A stretch of DNA of 8,239 nt from an uncultured Clostridia bacterium (GCA_910589115.1 CAJUSB010000049.1:15045-23283), one strand, 5' to 3'. Shown: positions 1 through 6,228, counted from the stretch's first letter. Notes: generated from the sequence alone by a model not told the origin. Made by a program: numbers and translations.

Positions 1-51
1 AAAGGCTCCGCCGATGCGGCAAGCCACACGTCGGCTCGGTTTCCATTCCGC

Positions 52-71
52 GCCGCCCCTCGCGGGGCGGC
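52..71. repeat. GC-rich perfect hairpin
   Basis: An 8-bp perfect stem (GCCGCCCC at 52-59, GGGGCGGC at 64-71) closes a TCGC loop. No T-tract follows, so it is not a canonical terminator. It lies just upstream of the terminator at 91-123 and may belong to the 3' untranslated region of a gene to the left of the window, or to an intergenic repeat. I see no coding sequence in 1-90. Confidence 0.55.
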
Positions 72-90
72 ACTGCATTCCAACTAAGGG

Positions 91-123
91 AAAAAATCCG
101 ACGCACAGGTCGCCGGATTTTTT
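91..123. terminator. Bidirectional rho-independent terminator
   Basis: AAAAAATCCG (91-100) pairs perfectly with CGGATTTTTT (114-123). The 13-nt loop can itself fold further (CGAC with GTCG). The A-tract and T-tract make it work in both directions in principle. It probably ends a rightward transcript arriving from outside the window and insulates the alpha-galactosidase gene. The 12-mer AAAAAATCCGAC at its left arm recurs at 2594-2605. Confidence 0.85.
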
Positions 124-246
124 CGCCGCCAAAGGCGGCGGATAATATACACGCTGCGGCGCGGGGGTGACAAGCTCGCCCAAAGGGCTCGCTTTGCGTT
201 CGCGTCACTCCGTTCCGCGTTTGCGGACGCGCGTCTCACGACGCGC
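124..246 (+). other. GC-rich hairpin-forming leader upstream of the alpha-galactosidase gene
   Basis: Several short inverted repeats follow one another: CGCCGCC-AAA-GGCGGCG (124-140), GCCC-AAA-GGGC (178-188), TCCGC-GTTT-GCGGA (214-227) and GCGCGTC-TCAC-GACGCGC (229-246). The only AT-rich interruption is GATAATATAC at 141-150, which resembles a -10 element but has no good -35 at the right distance (only T-rich sequence around 118-123). An in-frame reading (167-295) runs through this segment into the alpha-galactosidase. Its arginine/serine-rich product does not resemble the family N-terminus, so I treat the segment as non-coding. It may be a structured 5' leader or an intergenic repeat; the promoter is not resolved. 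Confidence 0.45.
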
Positions 247-282
247 AGTCCGGTTTTCACAGTTCCTTACCAATCCCGTCTT

Positions 283-288
283 GAGGAG
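283..288 (+). promoter_or_regulatory. Shine-Dalgarno site that sets the alpha-galactosidase start
   Basis: GAGGAG lies 7 nt upstream of the ATG at 296. No comparable site precedes the upstream in-frame candidate at 167. This fixes the start at 296 and gives a 727-aa protein of normal family length. Confidence 0.88.
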
Positions 289-295
289 CGTAGCT

Positions 296-2479
296 ATGAT
301 CCATATTGAAAATAATGTCTTTACCCTTCACACCCGGCGGACAACCTATCAGTTTAAGGCAGATGAGCACGGCGTGCTTCTGCACACCTATTATGGCGCC
401 CGGGTCGGAAATGATGACCTTTCCTGCCTTATTCAGCTCGCGGACCGGGGCTTCGCCCCCAATCCCTATGACGCTGGGACCAACCGCTGGTATTCGCTCA
501 ATACCCTGCCGCAGGAGTATTCCACCTGCGGCGTAGGCGATTACCGTATGCCTGCCATCATCGCAGAAAATGCAGACGGCAGCCACATCGTTGACCTGCG
601 CTTTGAACGCTTTGAAACCCGCCCGGGCAAGTATGCGCTGGATGGGCTTCCCGCTTTCTATGGCGGCAGCAGTGAGGCCGAAACCCTCATTATCACCCTG
701 CACGACAGCACGACCCGCCTTACCGTCGAACTGTATTACGGGGTCTTTGAGGAATTTGACCTCATCTGCCGCGCCGCGCGGATCATAAACAGAGGCAGCG
801 CACCTGTGCGCCTGCTGCGTGCATCCTCAGCCTGCCTCGATTTCCCCAGCGACGCGCTCGACTGGATCACCTTTGACGGGCGGCACATAATGGAACGCGA
901 ATTTTCCCGCACCCCGCTCCGCCCCGGTGTACAAAACATCGGCAGCGTGCGAGGCACCTCCAGCCACCAGCATAACCCCTTCGTCATGCTCTGCGAGCAC
1001 AGCGCGGATGAAGACCACGGCCTGTGCTTCGGCATGGCCCTGCTGTACAGCGGCAGCTTTGAAGCAGCAGTTGAATCCAATCCATTCCATGATGCACGCT
1101 TTGCAATCGGCATCAGCCCACACCATTTCTGCTGGCTGCTTGCCCCCGGTGAAGCCTTCACTACGCCGGAGGCTGCTATGGTCTGTTCCCCCACCGGCTT
1201 CGCCGCAATGACCCACTGCTGGCACCGTGCTATCCGTACCCACCTTTTCCGCGGCCCCTATCAATTCGAACGCCGCCGCCCCCTGCTGGTGAATAACTGG
1301 GAAGCAACCATGTTCGATTTCGACGCGGAAAAGCTGGTCTCCATTGCACGCGCCGCCGCACCGCTCGGTATTGATATGCTGGTCATGGATGACGGATGGT
1401 TCGGCACCCGCTGTGATGATTTGGGCGGGCTGGGCGACTGGACCGTCAACGAAAACAAGCTCCCAGGCGGGCTGGAAGCACTGGTGCCCCGTATCCGCGC
1501 ACTCGGTATGGATTTCGGGCTGTGGATCGAGCCGGAAATGGTCAGTGAAGACAGCGAACTCTACCGGCAGCATCCAGACTGGGCGCTCCGTGTGCCAAAC
1601 CGTCCGCCTACGTTGGGCCGCAGCCAGCTGGTGCTCGATTACACCCGCAAGGATGTCCGGGACGCTATCTATGCCGCACTCTGCAAAGTGCTCCGCAGCG
1701 CTGATATCCGCTATATCAAATGGGATTTCAACCGGAGCCTTTCCGACGTCTGGTCGGCAGCTCTGCCGGCTGACCGGCAGGGTGAGGTCTACCACCGGTA
1801 TATCCTCGGCCTGTATGAAATGTTAGAGCGGTTCCATCAGGATTTCCCCGACCTGCTGATTGAGGGATGCAGCGGCGGCGGCGGACGGTTTGACGCCGGA
1901 ATGCTCTACTACACCCCGCAAATCTGGTGCAGCGATAATACGGACGCAATCGACCGGCTGCGTATCCATTACGGCACCTCTTTCTGCTATCCGGTGAGCA
2001 GTATGGGTTCGCACGTATCGGCAGTGCCGAACGAGCAGACCCACCGTATCACACCGCTGGAAACGCGCGGAATCGTCGCAATGAGCGGCGCATTCGGCTA
2101 CGAACTCGACCTGAGCCAAGCCACAGACGCTGAAAAAGCAATCATGACACGGCAAAACGCAGACTACCGGAAATATTATGATTTAATTCACAACGGGGAT
2201 TATTACCGCCTTACCAGCCCCTTTGAGAATGACCGGTATACCGCGTGGGCTCATGTCTCTGCGGATAAGCGAGAGGCTTTGGTTTCATTGGTCATGGGCG
2301 CTTCGCGGGCAGCCCTCCCCTTTATCACACTGCGCCTGCGGGGGCTTGACGAATCACTCCGCTATCGGGTAAACGGTCAGCAATCCTACCTCGGCAGTAC
2401 CCTCATTCACGCAGGCTGCCCCATTCCGATGCTGATGGGCGATTATCGCTCGCTCCAGCTGCACCTCGTAGCCGAATAA
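296..2479 (+). CDS. GH36 alpha-galactosidase, cytoplasmic
   Basis: The product is a predicted 727-aa retaining alpha-galactosidase. It would remove terminal alpha-1,6-galactose from melibiose, raffinose, stachyose and similar sugars. Visible family motifs, in order, are an N-terminal beta-sandwich segment with LDWITFDGRH, then the (beta/alpha)8 barrel with NNWEATMFDF, DDGWFGTR (D365, D366, W368), GLWIEPEMVS (W410), YIKWDFNR with nucleophile D477, CSGGGGRFD (C525-D533) and WCSDNTD with acid/base D547. These positions agree almost exactly with the well-studied Geobacillus AgaA/AgaB enzymes (D478, D548). No signal peptide or membrane segment is seen, so substrate must be imported; no transporter lies in the window. 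The start at 296 rests on GAGGAG 7 nt upstream. The gene converges on the regulator gene that ends at 2803. It is equivalent to AgaA/RafA-type enzymes; exact substrate preference cannot be read from sequence. Confidence 0.96.
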   Translation: MIHIENNVFTLHTRRTTYQFKADEHGVLLHTYYGARVGNDDLSCLIQLADRGFAPNPYDAGTNRWYSLNTLPQEYSTCGVGDYRMPAIIAENADGSHIVDLRFERFETRPGKYALDGLPAFYGGSSEAETLIITLHDSTTRLTVELYYGVFEEFDLICRAARIINRGSAPVRLLRASSACLDFPSDALDWITFDGRHIMEREFSRTPLRPGVQNIGSVRGTSSHQHNPFVMLCEHSADEDHGLCFGMALLYSGSFEAAVESNPFHDARFAIGISPHHFCWLLAPGEAFTTPEAAMVCSPTGFAAMTHCWHRAIRTHLFRGPYQFERRRPLLVNNWEATMFDFDAEKLVSIARAAAPLGIDMLVMDDGWFGTRCDDLGGLGDWTVNENKLPGGLEALVPRIRALGMDFGLWIEPEMVSEDSELYRQHPDWALRVPNRPPTLGRSQLVLDYTRKDVRDAIYAALCKVLRSADIRYIKWDFNRSLSDVWSAALPADRQGEVYHRYILGLYEMLERFHQDFPDLLIEGCSGGGGRFDAGMLYYTPQIWCSDNTDAIDRLRIHYGTSFCYPVSSMGSHVSAVPNEQTHRITPLETRGIVAMSGAFGYELDLSQATDAEKAIMTRQNADYRKYYDLIHNGDYYRLTSPFENDRYTAWAHVSADKREALVSLVMGASRAALPFITLRLRGLDESLRYRVNGQQSYLGSTLIHAGCPIPMLMGDYRSLQLHLVAE

Positions 2480-2533
2480 CCCCACCCTTGCCCCTAAGCA
2501 AAATCCCAGTATCATGAACCTTTCCACCCCAAA

Positions 2534-2568
2534 AAACGCCCACCGACTTCTATTGTCGATGGGCGTTT
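2534..2568 (-). terminator. Convergent-region terminator, strongest for leftward transcription
   Basis: AAACGCCCA (2534-2542) pairs with TGGGCGTTT (2560-2568). After one C-A mismatch the stem continues with CGAC/GTCG around a 7-nt loop. On the minus strand the stem runs into a six-T tract (complement of the A-run 2531-2536), the classical layout. On the plus strand only GTTT follows, so it is a weaker end for the alpha-galactosidase transcript 55 nt upstream, although it is the best candidate there. Confidence 0.78.
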
Positions 2569-2610
2569 GCATATCAATCTCATTCAACCAACTAAAAAAT
2601 CCGACAGCGC

Positions 2611-2649
2611 AAAAAACGACCTGCCCGCTGTCCTTATGGCGGGCAGGTC
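2611..2649 (-). terminator. Rho-independent terminator of the leftward operon
   Basis: GACCTGCCCGC (2618-2628) and GCGGGCAGGTC (2639-2649) form a perfect 11-bp stem with a 10-nt loop. Read leftward it is followed after one G by six T (complement of A-run 2611-2616). It lies about 155 nt beyond the stop codon of the AraC-family gene and is the first good terminator for that operon. A second leftward terminator follows at 2534-2568. Confidence 0.85.
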
Positions 2650-2678
2650 AGCAGTGCAGCCGCATCCCCAGCGCACCC

Positions 2679-2704
2679 AATCCCCCGTCCCGCCCGCAGG
2701 CGAA
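2679..2704. repeat. Dispersed GC-rich repeat, copy A (inverted match to 8188-8213)
   Basis: These 26 bases are the exact reverse complement of 8188-8213; the core reads CCCCCGTCCCGCCCGCAGG. In both copies a CCAGAGGG/CCCTCTG palindrome lies on the same relative side: here at 2756-2775 (51 nt away), in copy B at 8156-8177 (10 nt away). This conserved order suggests one composite intergenic repeat family rather than a chance match. Confidence 0.82.
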
Positions 2705-2707
2705 ACA

Positions 2708-2803
2708 GAGATGCGCCAGCATCTCGGGGTCCGGGGCGAAAGCTCCGGCGGGTGTCCAGAGGGCAGCGCCCTCTGTCGCTCCCCGCGCAGGGGGACGCGC
2801 CCC
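2708..2803. repeat. Run of adjacent GC-rich hairpins
   Basis: Stem-loops occur almost back to back: GAGATGC-GCCA-GCATCTC (2708-2725); CCGGGGC-GAAA-GCTCCGG (2731-2748, one G-T pair, GNRA-type loop); CAGAGGGC-AGC-GCCCTCTG (2757-2775); TCCCC-GCGCAG-GGGGA (2780-2795). GGGG-ACGCG-CCCC (2791-2803) overlaps the last. They lie between the AraC gene stop and the operon terminator, so they would be transcribed as its 3' untranslated region. None has a T-tract. The function is unknown; a REP-like element, an RNA stabiliser or a structured RNA are possible. Confidence 0.65.
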
Positions 2804-3663
2804 TACCTCCGCACCGGCACCCGGTTCTGCCCGCGCCACTCGCGCGGCGACATTCCGTAGCGCTTCTTGAATGCACGCGAAAAATGCAGCTGGTTCGGGT
2901 AACCGCACTTGACCGCAATTTCCCCGATGGAATCGTTGGTCAGCTTCATCTGGTCCGCTGCTTTCGACAGACGGTAGCGGATGATGAATTCCTGCGGCGT
3001 ACAGTCGGTAAACTCCTTGAAGAGTTTGCTGAAATAGCTTCGGTTGAGCTTGCAGACGTCTGCAAGCTCCTCCACCGTGAGCTCACGGTGAAAATTTTGT
3101 TCAATATAATGTACCGCCTCGTGCACATAAAAATCACGCAGCCGCCCGCTCCGGTCCTCCCGGCGGCTGGCCGATGACCGCATCAAAGCATCCAAAAACA
3201 GGTATAAATGCCCCACCAGGTGCGGCGGGGAAGCCTCCGGATTGGACGCTATATACAGCAGCTCATCACGTACCTGCTCCCCAACCTTTAGGTTCGCCGC
3301 GTTAAATACAGGCTGCGTCGTGCCAAGCCCCGCCTTGTCCATATACTCCGGTGCACGCAGGCCGTCAAATTCAATCCAGACGTATTTCCAAGGGTCATAT
3401 TTGTCCGCACAATACGTGTTGACAATCCCCGGCGTAATCAGGAATCCCTGCCCTGCGCCAAGCTGGTATTGCTCCCGCTTGATCCCATCCACCGCAACCG
3501 GAAGCAGCCGCCCCGTCCCCGACAAAATGTAATGGAACAGGTAATGGTTGCGGACAAAGGGGCCAAACGAATGAAGCGGCGCACACTGCTCCCAGCCAAA
3601 TTGATATATGGTTAAATCCAGGAAATTTTCACTGGGAAACAAAGAAAATGTATAATCTTCCAT
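2803..3663 (-). CDS. AraC-family transcriptional regulator (MsmR-like)
   Basis: This is a predicted 286-aa DNA-binding regulator. Residues 1-160 form the cupin-type ligand-sensing domain, with NHYLFHYILSGTGRL (39-53) and GQGFLITPG (71-79) in the usual places. Residues about 180-280 carry the two helix-turn-helix units of the AraC family: LTVEELADVCKLNRSYFSKLFK (195-216) and SIGEIAVKCGYPNQLHFSRAFKKRYGMSP (245-273). The N-terminus resembles regulators of alpha-galactoside use (MsmR/RafR type), so activation of raffinose-type genes is a reasonable inference; the inducer is not known. The ATG at 3663 is chosen because GAAAGGAA precedes it closely; a TTG in frame at 3690 overlaps the upstream stop codon and has no ribosome site. 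It is the third gene of the leftward operon, 23 nt after the phosphoesterase, and converges on the alpha-galactosidase. Confidence 0.92.
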   Translation of the reverse strand: MEDYTFSLFPSENFLDLTIYQFGWEQCAPLHSFGPFVRNHYLFHYILSGTGRLLPVAVDGIKREQYQLGAGQGFLITPGIVNTYCADKYDPWKYVWIEFDGLRAPEYMDKAGLGTTQPVFNAANLKVGEQVRDELLYIASNPEASPPHLVGHLYLFLDALMRSSASRREDRSGRLRDFYVHEAVHYIEQNFHRELTVEELADVCKLNRSYFSKLFKEFTDCTPQEFIIRYRLSKAADQMKLTNDSIGEIAVKCGYPNQLHFSRAFKKRYGMSPREWRGQNRVPVRR

Positions 3664-3668
3664 TTGTG

Positions 3669-3676
3669 TTCCTTTC
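3669..3676 (-). promoter_or_regulatory. Shine-Dalgarno site that sets the AraC-family gene start
   Basis: On the minus strand GAAAGGAA ends 5 nt before the ATG at 3663. It favours this start over the upstream in-frame TTG at 3690, which overlaps the phosphoesterase stop codon. Confidence 0.82.
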
Positions 3677-3686
3677 CGCAGCCCAC

Positions 3687-4277
3687 TCAAATATCAAAAT
3701 AATAATGATCGTAAGCGTTAATCACACGCGTACCCTTGTAAAACTGCTCCCGTTTTGCGTCGCCCCCATAACTTAAATGCATATGGCCGTGAACAAAACA
3801 AACAGGCTCCCACCGGTCTAACAGCTTCGGGAACACCGTAAACCCAGTATGCGGCAGGTCTGTGCCGTCCCCCAGCCCGAACGCCGGGGCGTGCGTCACC
3901 AGTACGTCAATCCCGCCCCGCCAGAAAATCTTCGGCAGCAGTTTTAGTGCCCGCCAGCCCATCTCACGCTGTGTGAACTGGTGCTCCCCCGGTTTGTACC
4001 GCATGGAGCCGCCCAGCCCCAGAACCCGGATATCCCCATGCATATAAATCCGGTCCTCAATGCATATGCAGCCCTCCGGCGGAGTCTGCCGGTAGCAGTC
4101 GTCATGATTGCCGTGCACGTACAAAATTGGGACATGGGAATAAGTCGCAAGAAAAGAAAGGTAATGCGGGTTTAGATCGCCGCAGGACAGGATCAGGTCT
4201 ACACCATCCAGCCTGTCCGGCGTAAAATAATCCCACAGAAACGGCGATTCCTCGTCTGACAGTGCAAGAATCCTCAT
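3687..4277 (-). CDS. Calcineurin-like metallophosphoesterase with variant first metal motif
   Basis: This is a predicted 196-aa single-domain cytoplasmic phosphoesterase. Metal-site motifs are visible in order: SDEES (D8), CGDL (G33-D34), HGNHDD (G56-N57-H58-D59), THAP (H129) and HGHMH (H163, H165, H167). The family's first motif is D-x-H; here it is D8-E9-E10, so the histidine is replaced by glutamate. The other ligands are present, so an active but altered metal centre is likely. My recollection is that related Clostridia proteins share this DEE variant; that is not checked. The substrate (phosphodiester, nucleotide or protein phosphate) cannot be told. The ATG overlaps the stop codon of the 614-aa gene by 4 nt (ATGA) and the nearest ribosome-site-like GGGGA is 13 nt away, so translation is probably coupled to that gene. 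Confidence 0.88.
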   Translation of the reverse strand: MRILALSDEESPFLWDYFTPDRLDGVDLILSCGDLNPHYLSFLATYSHVPILYVHGNHDDCYRQTPPEGCICIEDRIYMHGDIRVLGLGGSMRYKPGEHQFTQREMGWRALKLLPKIFWRGGIDVLVTHAPAFGLGDGTDLPHTGFTVFPKLLDRWEPVCFVHGHMHLSYGGDAKREQFYKGTRVINAYDHYYFDI

Positions 4278-6118
4278 ATACCGCGCTCAATCCCCTGGAT
4301 CTGCACCAGCTCCCGTCCGCTTTCCGTCAGTTCCTCCAACGCCGGAATCCGGCCTTCGACATTCTCTGCCAGCCAGCCCATCGTTGCCAGCACCTGCGGT
4401 GTGGGCGAACCTTCAAACCGGAGTTTTTCCCCGCCCTGCGTGCGCAGCTCTCCTGCAAATGGACTCAGCCGCCCGCTGCAAAGCGCATCACGCAGCAAGT
4501 CGGCCAGCTGCCTCGTGCCCTGCGGCACCTGCCGGGACAGGATGATATTGACCGCACCGCTTTTCAGCCCCCACCAATAGTTGACCGCACTCGCACCACG
4601 CACATCATTTTTCCAGCTGCCGTCCAGAATGCGGCGCACAATCTTGACATAAATTTCTCCCCACCGGCACAGCGGCATTGCCATATTATGGCTCTCCCCC
4701 GCAAGGTAAAGCCCTGGCAGCCTGCCCAGCGCATCATGCGGCGAAAGCCGGTCAACCTCCGCAATATAGGTGACCCCGGCATCTGACAGGCGGCTGCGGC
4801 TGCCCATCCCCGCAGCCTGCGACCATTCCAGCGAAACAACTGCACGGGGATTGACAAACCGCGCCCCCAGCGCAAACGCATTGATATCGGCAGTTGTGCC
4901 ATAAATGGGTGCATCTGCAATATAGTTGATCTTATCATTCCCGGTCAGCGCCCCGGCCACTGCCCCCAGCAGATACTGCGCCTCATAGGTGCGGGCATAA
5001 TAAGCCCGTACTGATGGATAGCTCATGCCGAGCGAGCAGTTCAGGAATTTGACCAGCGGATACGCAACCGCCGCCTTTACCGCTGCCTGCAAAAGCTGCG
5101 GGCTGGTGACGAAAATGACATTTGCGCCGCTGTCCACCGCCTCCGCAAAGGCCTTTGCCGCTGACTCCGGCCCGGATATGCCTTTATAGGAACGCGTTGG
5201 CAGCTCCAGCGCCGCCTCCAAATCACGGCGGCCCAGCTCATGCGCATACACCCACGCTGATTCATGCGCCGTCCGGTCGTGAACAAAAGCGGCACTGACC
5301 TCGCCTGTGAAATGCAGCAGCGGCACTTTCGCCGTGTCCTCGGTCAGCAAGGCAACCCCCGCACGCTCCTGCCGGTTCAGCAGCTCCGGCCGCAGACGCG
5401 CCAGATCGCTGTCCAGTTCATGCGGCAGCTTGTGCAGCGATTCCTGATAATCGAATACATCCAGATACACCAGGAATGCCTCCGCCGCCTCGGACAGTGT
5501 GCCCCCCTGCCGCAGATATGCCTCGCGGAACATACAATACAGATTGCGGAAAGAGCGCAGGTCGTCTGCATTCCACGGCTTCCCCGGTTCGCGGGACATT
5601 GCTTTCAGCAAATCCGTGTAACCGCCAACCCGGTCGAACAACAGATAATTGATGCCGGTCGCACGGTAAAAATCCAGGTATTCATAATAGGCCTCGGTCT
5701 CCGGCGTGCGCTTCGGCACATAGCGTGTGACCATGCCCGGAATACTGACCGCCCCATAGAATTTCAGCACGCTGACGCGCTTGTTTCCCTCCACGACATA
5801 ATAGCGCCCAAGGTACTCCACCGCCTTGATTGGGTCACGGATTCCCTCTTTTAAGTGCACCTCGCTTAGTGCCGTCCACTTCATCGCAAACTCGCTGTTT
5901 TCTTCCATCAGCGGATAGAAACCCGGCGAAAATGAAATCGCACGCGCCTCTGTCAGTGTACCCGCAATCAAATCCATCGGAATATCCATTAAGCCGACCG
6001 GCTCGCGGTAAGCAATATCCAGCCGCCGCTCTTCCAGAACGGCAAGTGTCCCGGATGCAGTGGTTTTTCGGTCCCTTTGTGCAAGGCGCAGTGCCTTGTG
6101 GTAGGTGCTGTAGGACAT
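4274..6118 (-). CDS. ParB-like domain fused to BMP/PnrA-like ligand-binding domain, function unknown
   Basis: The predicted protein has 614 aa. Residues about 40-134 resemble a ParB/sulfiredoxin-like nuclease fold: EGIRDPIKAVEYLGRYYVVE, then GNKRVSVLKFYGA (111-123), matching the GxxR-containing core of ParB-type domains. Residues 135-250 are a mostly helical linker. From about 253 to 550 it resembles the Bmp/PnrA family of nucleoside-binding substrate proteins (GVALLTEDTAKVPLLHF; GANVIFVTSPQLLQAA; EAQYLLGAVAGALTGNDKINYIAD; INAFALGARFVNP). Solute-binding proteins of that family are exported lipoproteins, but here the N-terminus is hydrophilic with no signal peptide or lipobox, so the protein should be cytoplasmic. 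It may sense an intracellular nucleoside-like ligand; that is inference. The ATG has AGGAGG 7 nt upstream. It is the first gene of the operon and overlaps the phosphoesterase gene by 4 nt. Databases often name such proteins BMP-family substrate-binding proteins, which would mislead here. Confidence 0.85.
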   Translation of the reverse strand: MSYSTYHKALRLAQRDRKTTASGTLAVLEERRLDIAYREPVGLMDIPMDLIAGTLTEARAISFSPGFYPLMEENSEFAMKWTALSEVHLKEGIRDPIKAVEYLGRYYVVEGNKRVSVLKFYGAVSIPGMVTRYVPKRTPETEAYYEYLDFYRATGINYLLFDRVGGYTDLLKAMSREPGKPWNADDLRSFRNLYCMFREAYLRQGGTLSEAAEAFLVYLDVFDYQESLHKLPHELDSDLARLRPELLNRQERAGVALLTEDTAKVPLLHFTGEVSAAFVHDRTAHESAWVYAHELGRRDLEAALELPTRSYKGISGPESAAKAFAEAVDSGANVIFVTSPQLLQAAVKAAVAYPLVKFLNCSLGMSYPSVRAYYARTYEAQYLLGAVAGALTGNDKINYIADAPIYGTTADINAFALGARFVNPRAVVSLEWSQAAGMGSRSRLSDAGVTYIAEVDRLSPHDALGRLPGLYLAGESHNMAMPLCRWGEIYVKIVRRILDGSWKNDVRGASAVNYWWGLKSGAVNIILSRQVPQGTRQLADLLRDALCSGRLSPFAGELRTQGGEKLRFEGSPTPQVLATMGWLAENVEGRIPALEELTESGRELVQIQGIERGI

Positions 6119-6125
6119 GTTTTTT

Positions 6126-6131
6126 CCTCCT
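6126..6131 (-). promoter_or_regulatory. Consensus Shine-Dalgarno site of the leftward operon
   Basis: AGGAGG on the minus strand lies 7 nt (A-rich) before the ATG at 6118. It is a full consensus site and confirms the start of the 614-aa protein. Confidence 0.9.
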
Positions 6132-6156
6132 GATGCTTGTGGTTTTCTTAATTACC

Positions 6157-6185
6157 AGTTTATCACGAATCCGGCTAGGATTCAA
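6157..6185 (-). promoter_or_regulatory. Predicted sigma-A promoter of the leftward operon
   Basis: On the minus strand TTGAAT (6180-6185) and TAAACT (6157-6162) are separated by exactly 17 nt, and TGA directly before the -10 gives an extended -10 (TGn). Transcription would start near 6150, leaving a leader of about 30 nt before the 614-aa gene. No equally good promoter is seen for the rightward gene in this 110-bp interval. Confidence 0.72.
6167..6183. promoter_or_regulatory. 17-bp dyad overlapping the -35/spacer: candidate operator
   Basis: GAATCC-GGCTA-GGATTC is a perfect 6-bp inverted repeat with a 5-bp centre. It covers most of the spacer and part of the -35 of the leftward promoter, where a bound dimer would block RNA polymerase. 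It also lies about 45 bp upstream of the rightward gene start, so it could affect both. The cognate protein is unknown. Confidence 0.5.
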
Positions 6186-6228
6186 TAGACTCGACTGATG
6201 AAAATAATGATGAAAGGATGTACCCTAA

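Noticed and set aside
167..295. 43-residue N-terminal extension of the alpha-galactosidase
   Set aside because: It starts without a ribosome site, crosses GC-rich hairpins and codes for an Arg/Ser-rich stretch unlike GH36 N-termini. The ATG at 296 has GAGGAG at the right distance and gives the usual length.
827..1795. 322-codon open frame on the minus strand inside the alpha-galactosidase gene
   Set aside because: Shadow of a conserved GH36 barrel; the product has no family features.
2514..2870. Small plus-strand open frames (118 and 97 codons) in the convergent intergenic region
   Set aside because: They run through two terminators and the GC-rich hairpin repeats into the antisense of the AraC gene; composition is repeat-like and no domain is seen.
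3664..3690. TTG start giving a 295-aa AraC protein
   Set aside because: The TTG overlaps the upstream TGA with no ribosome site, while the ATG at 3663 has GAAAGGAA just before it.
5264..5854. 196-codon plus-strand open frame inside the fusion-protein gene, with a similar one at 4262-4786
   Set aside because: Both are antisense to a conserved gene with its own promoter and Shine-Dalgarno site, and show no domains or start signals.
6137..6165. Possible plus-strand promoter TTGTGG-17-TTATCA for the GH13 gene
   Set aside because: The -10 matches the consensus very poorly, so it is not reported as a feature; the rightward promoter stays unidentified.
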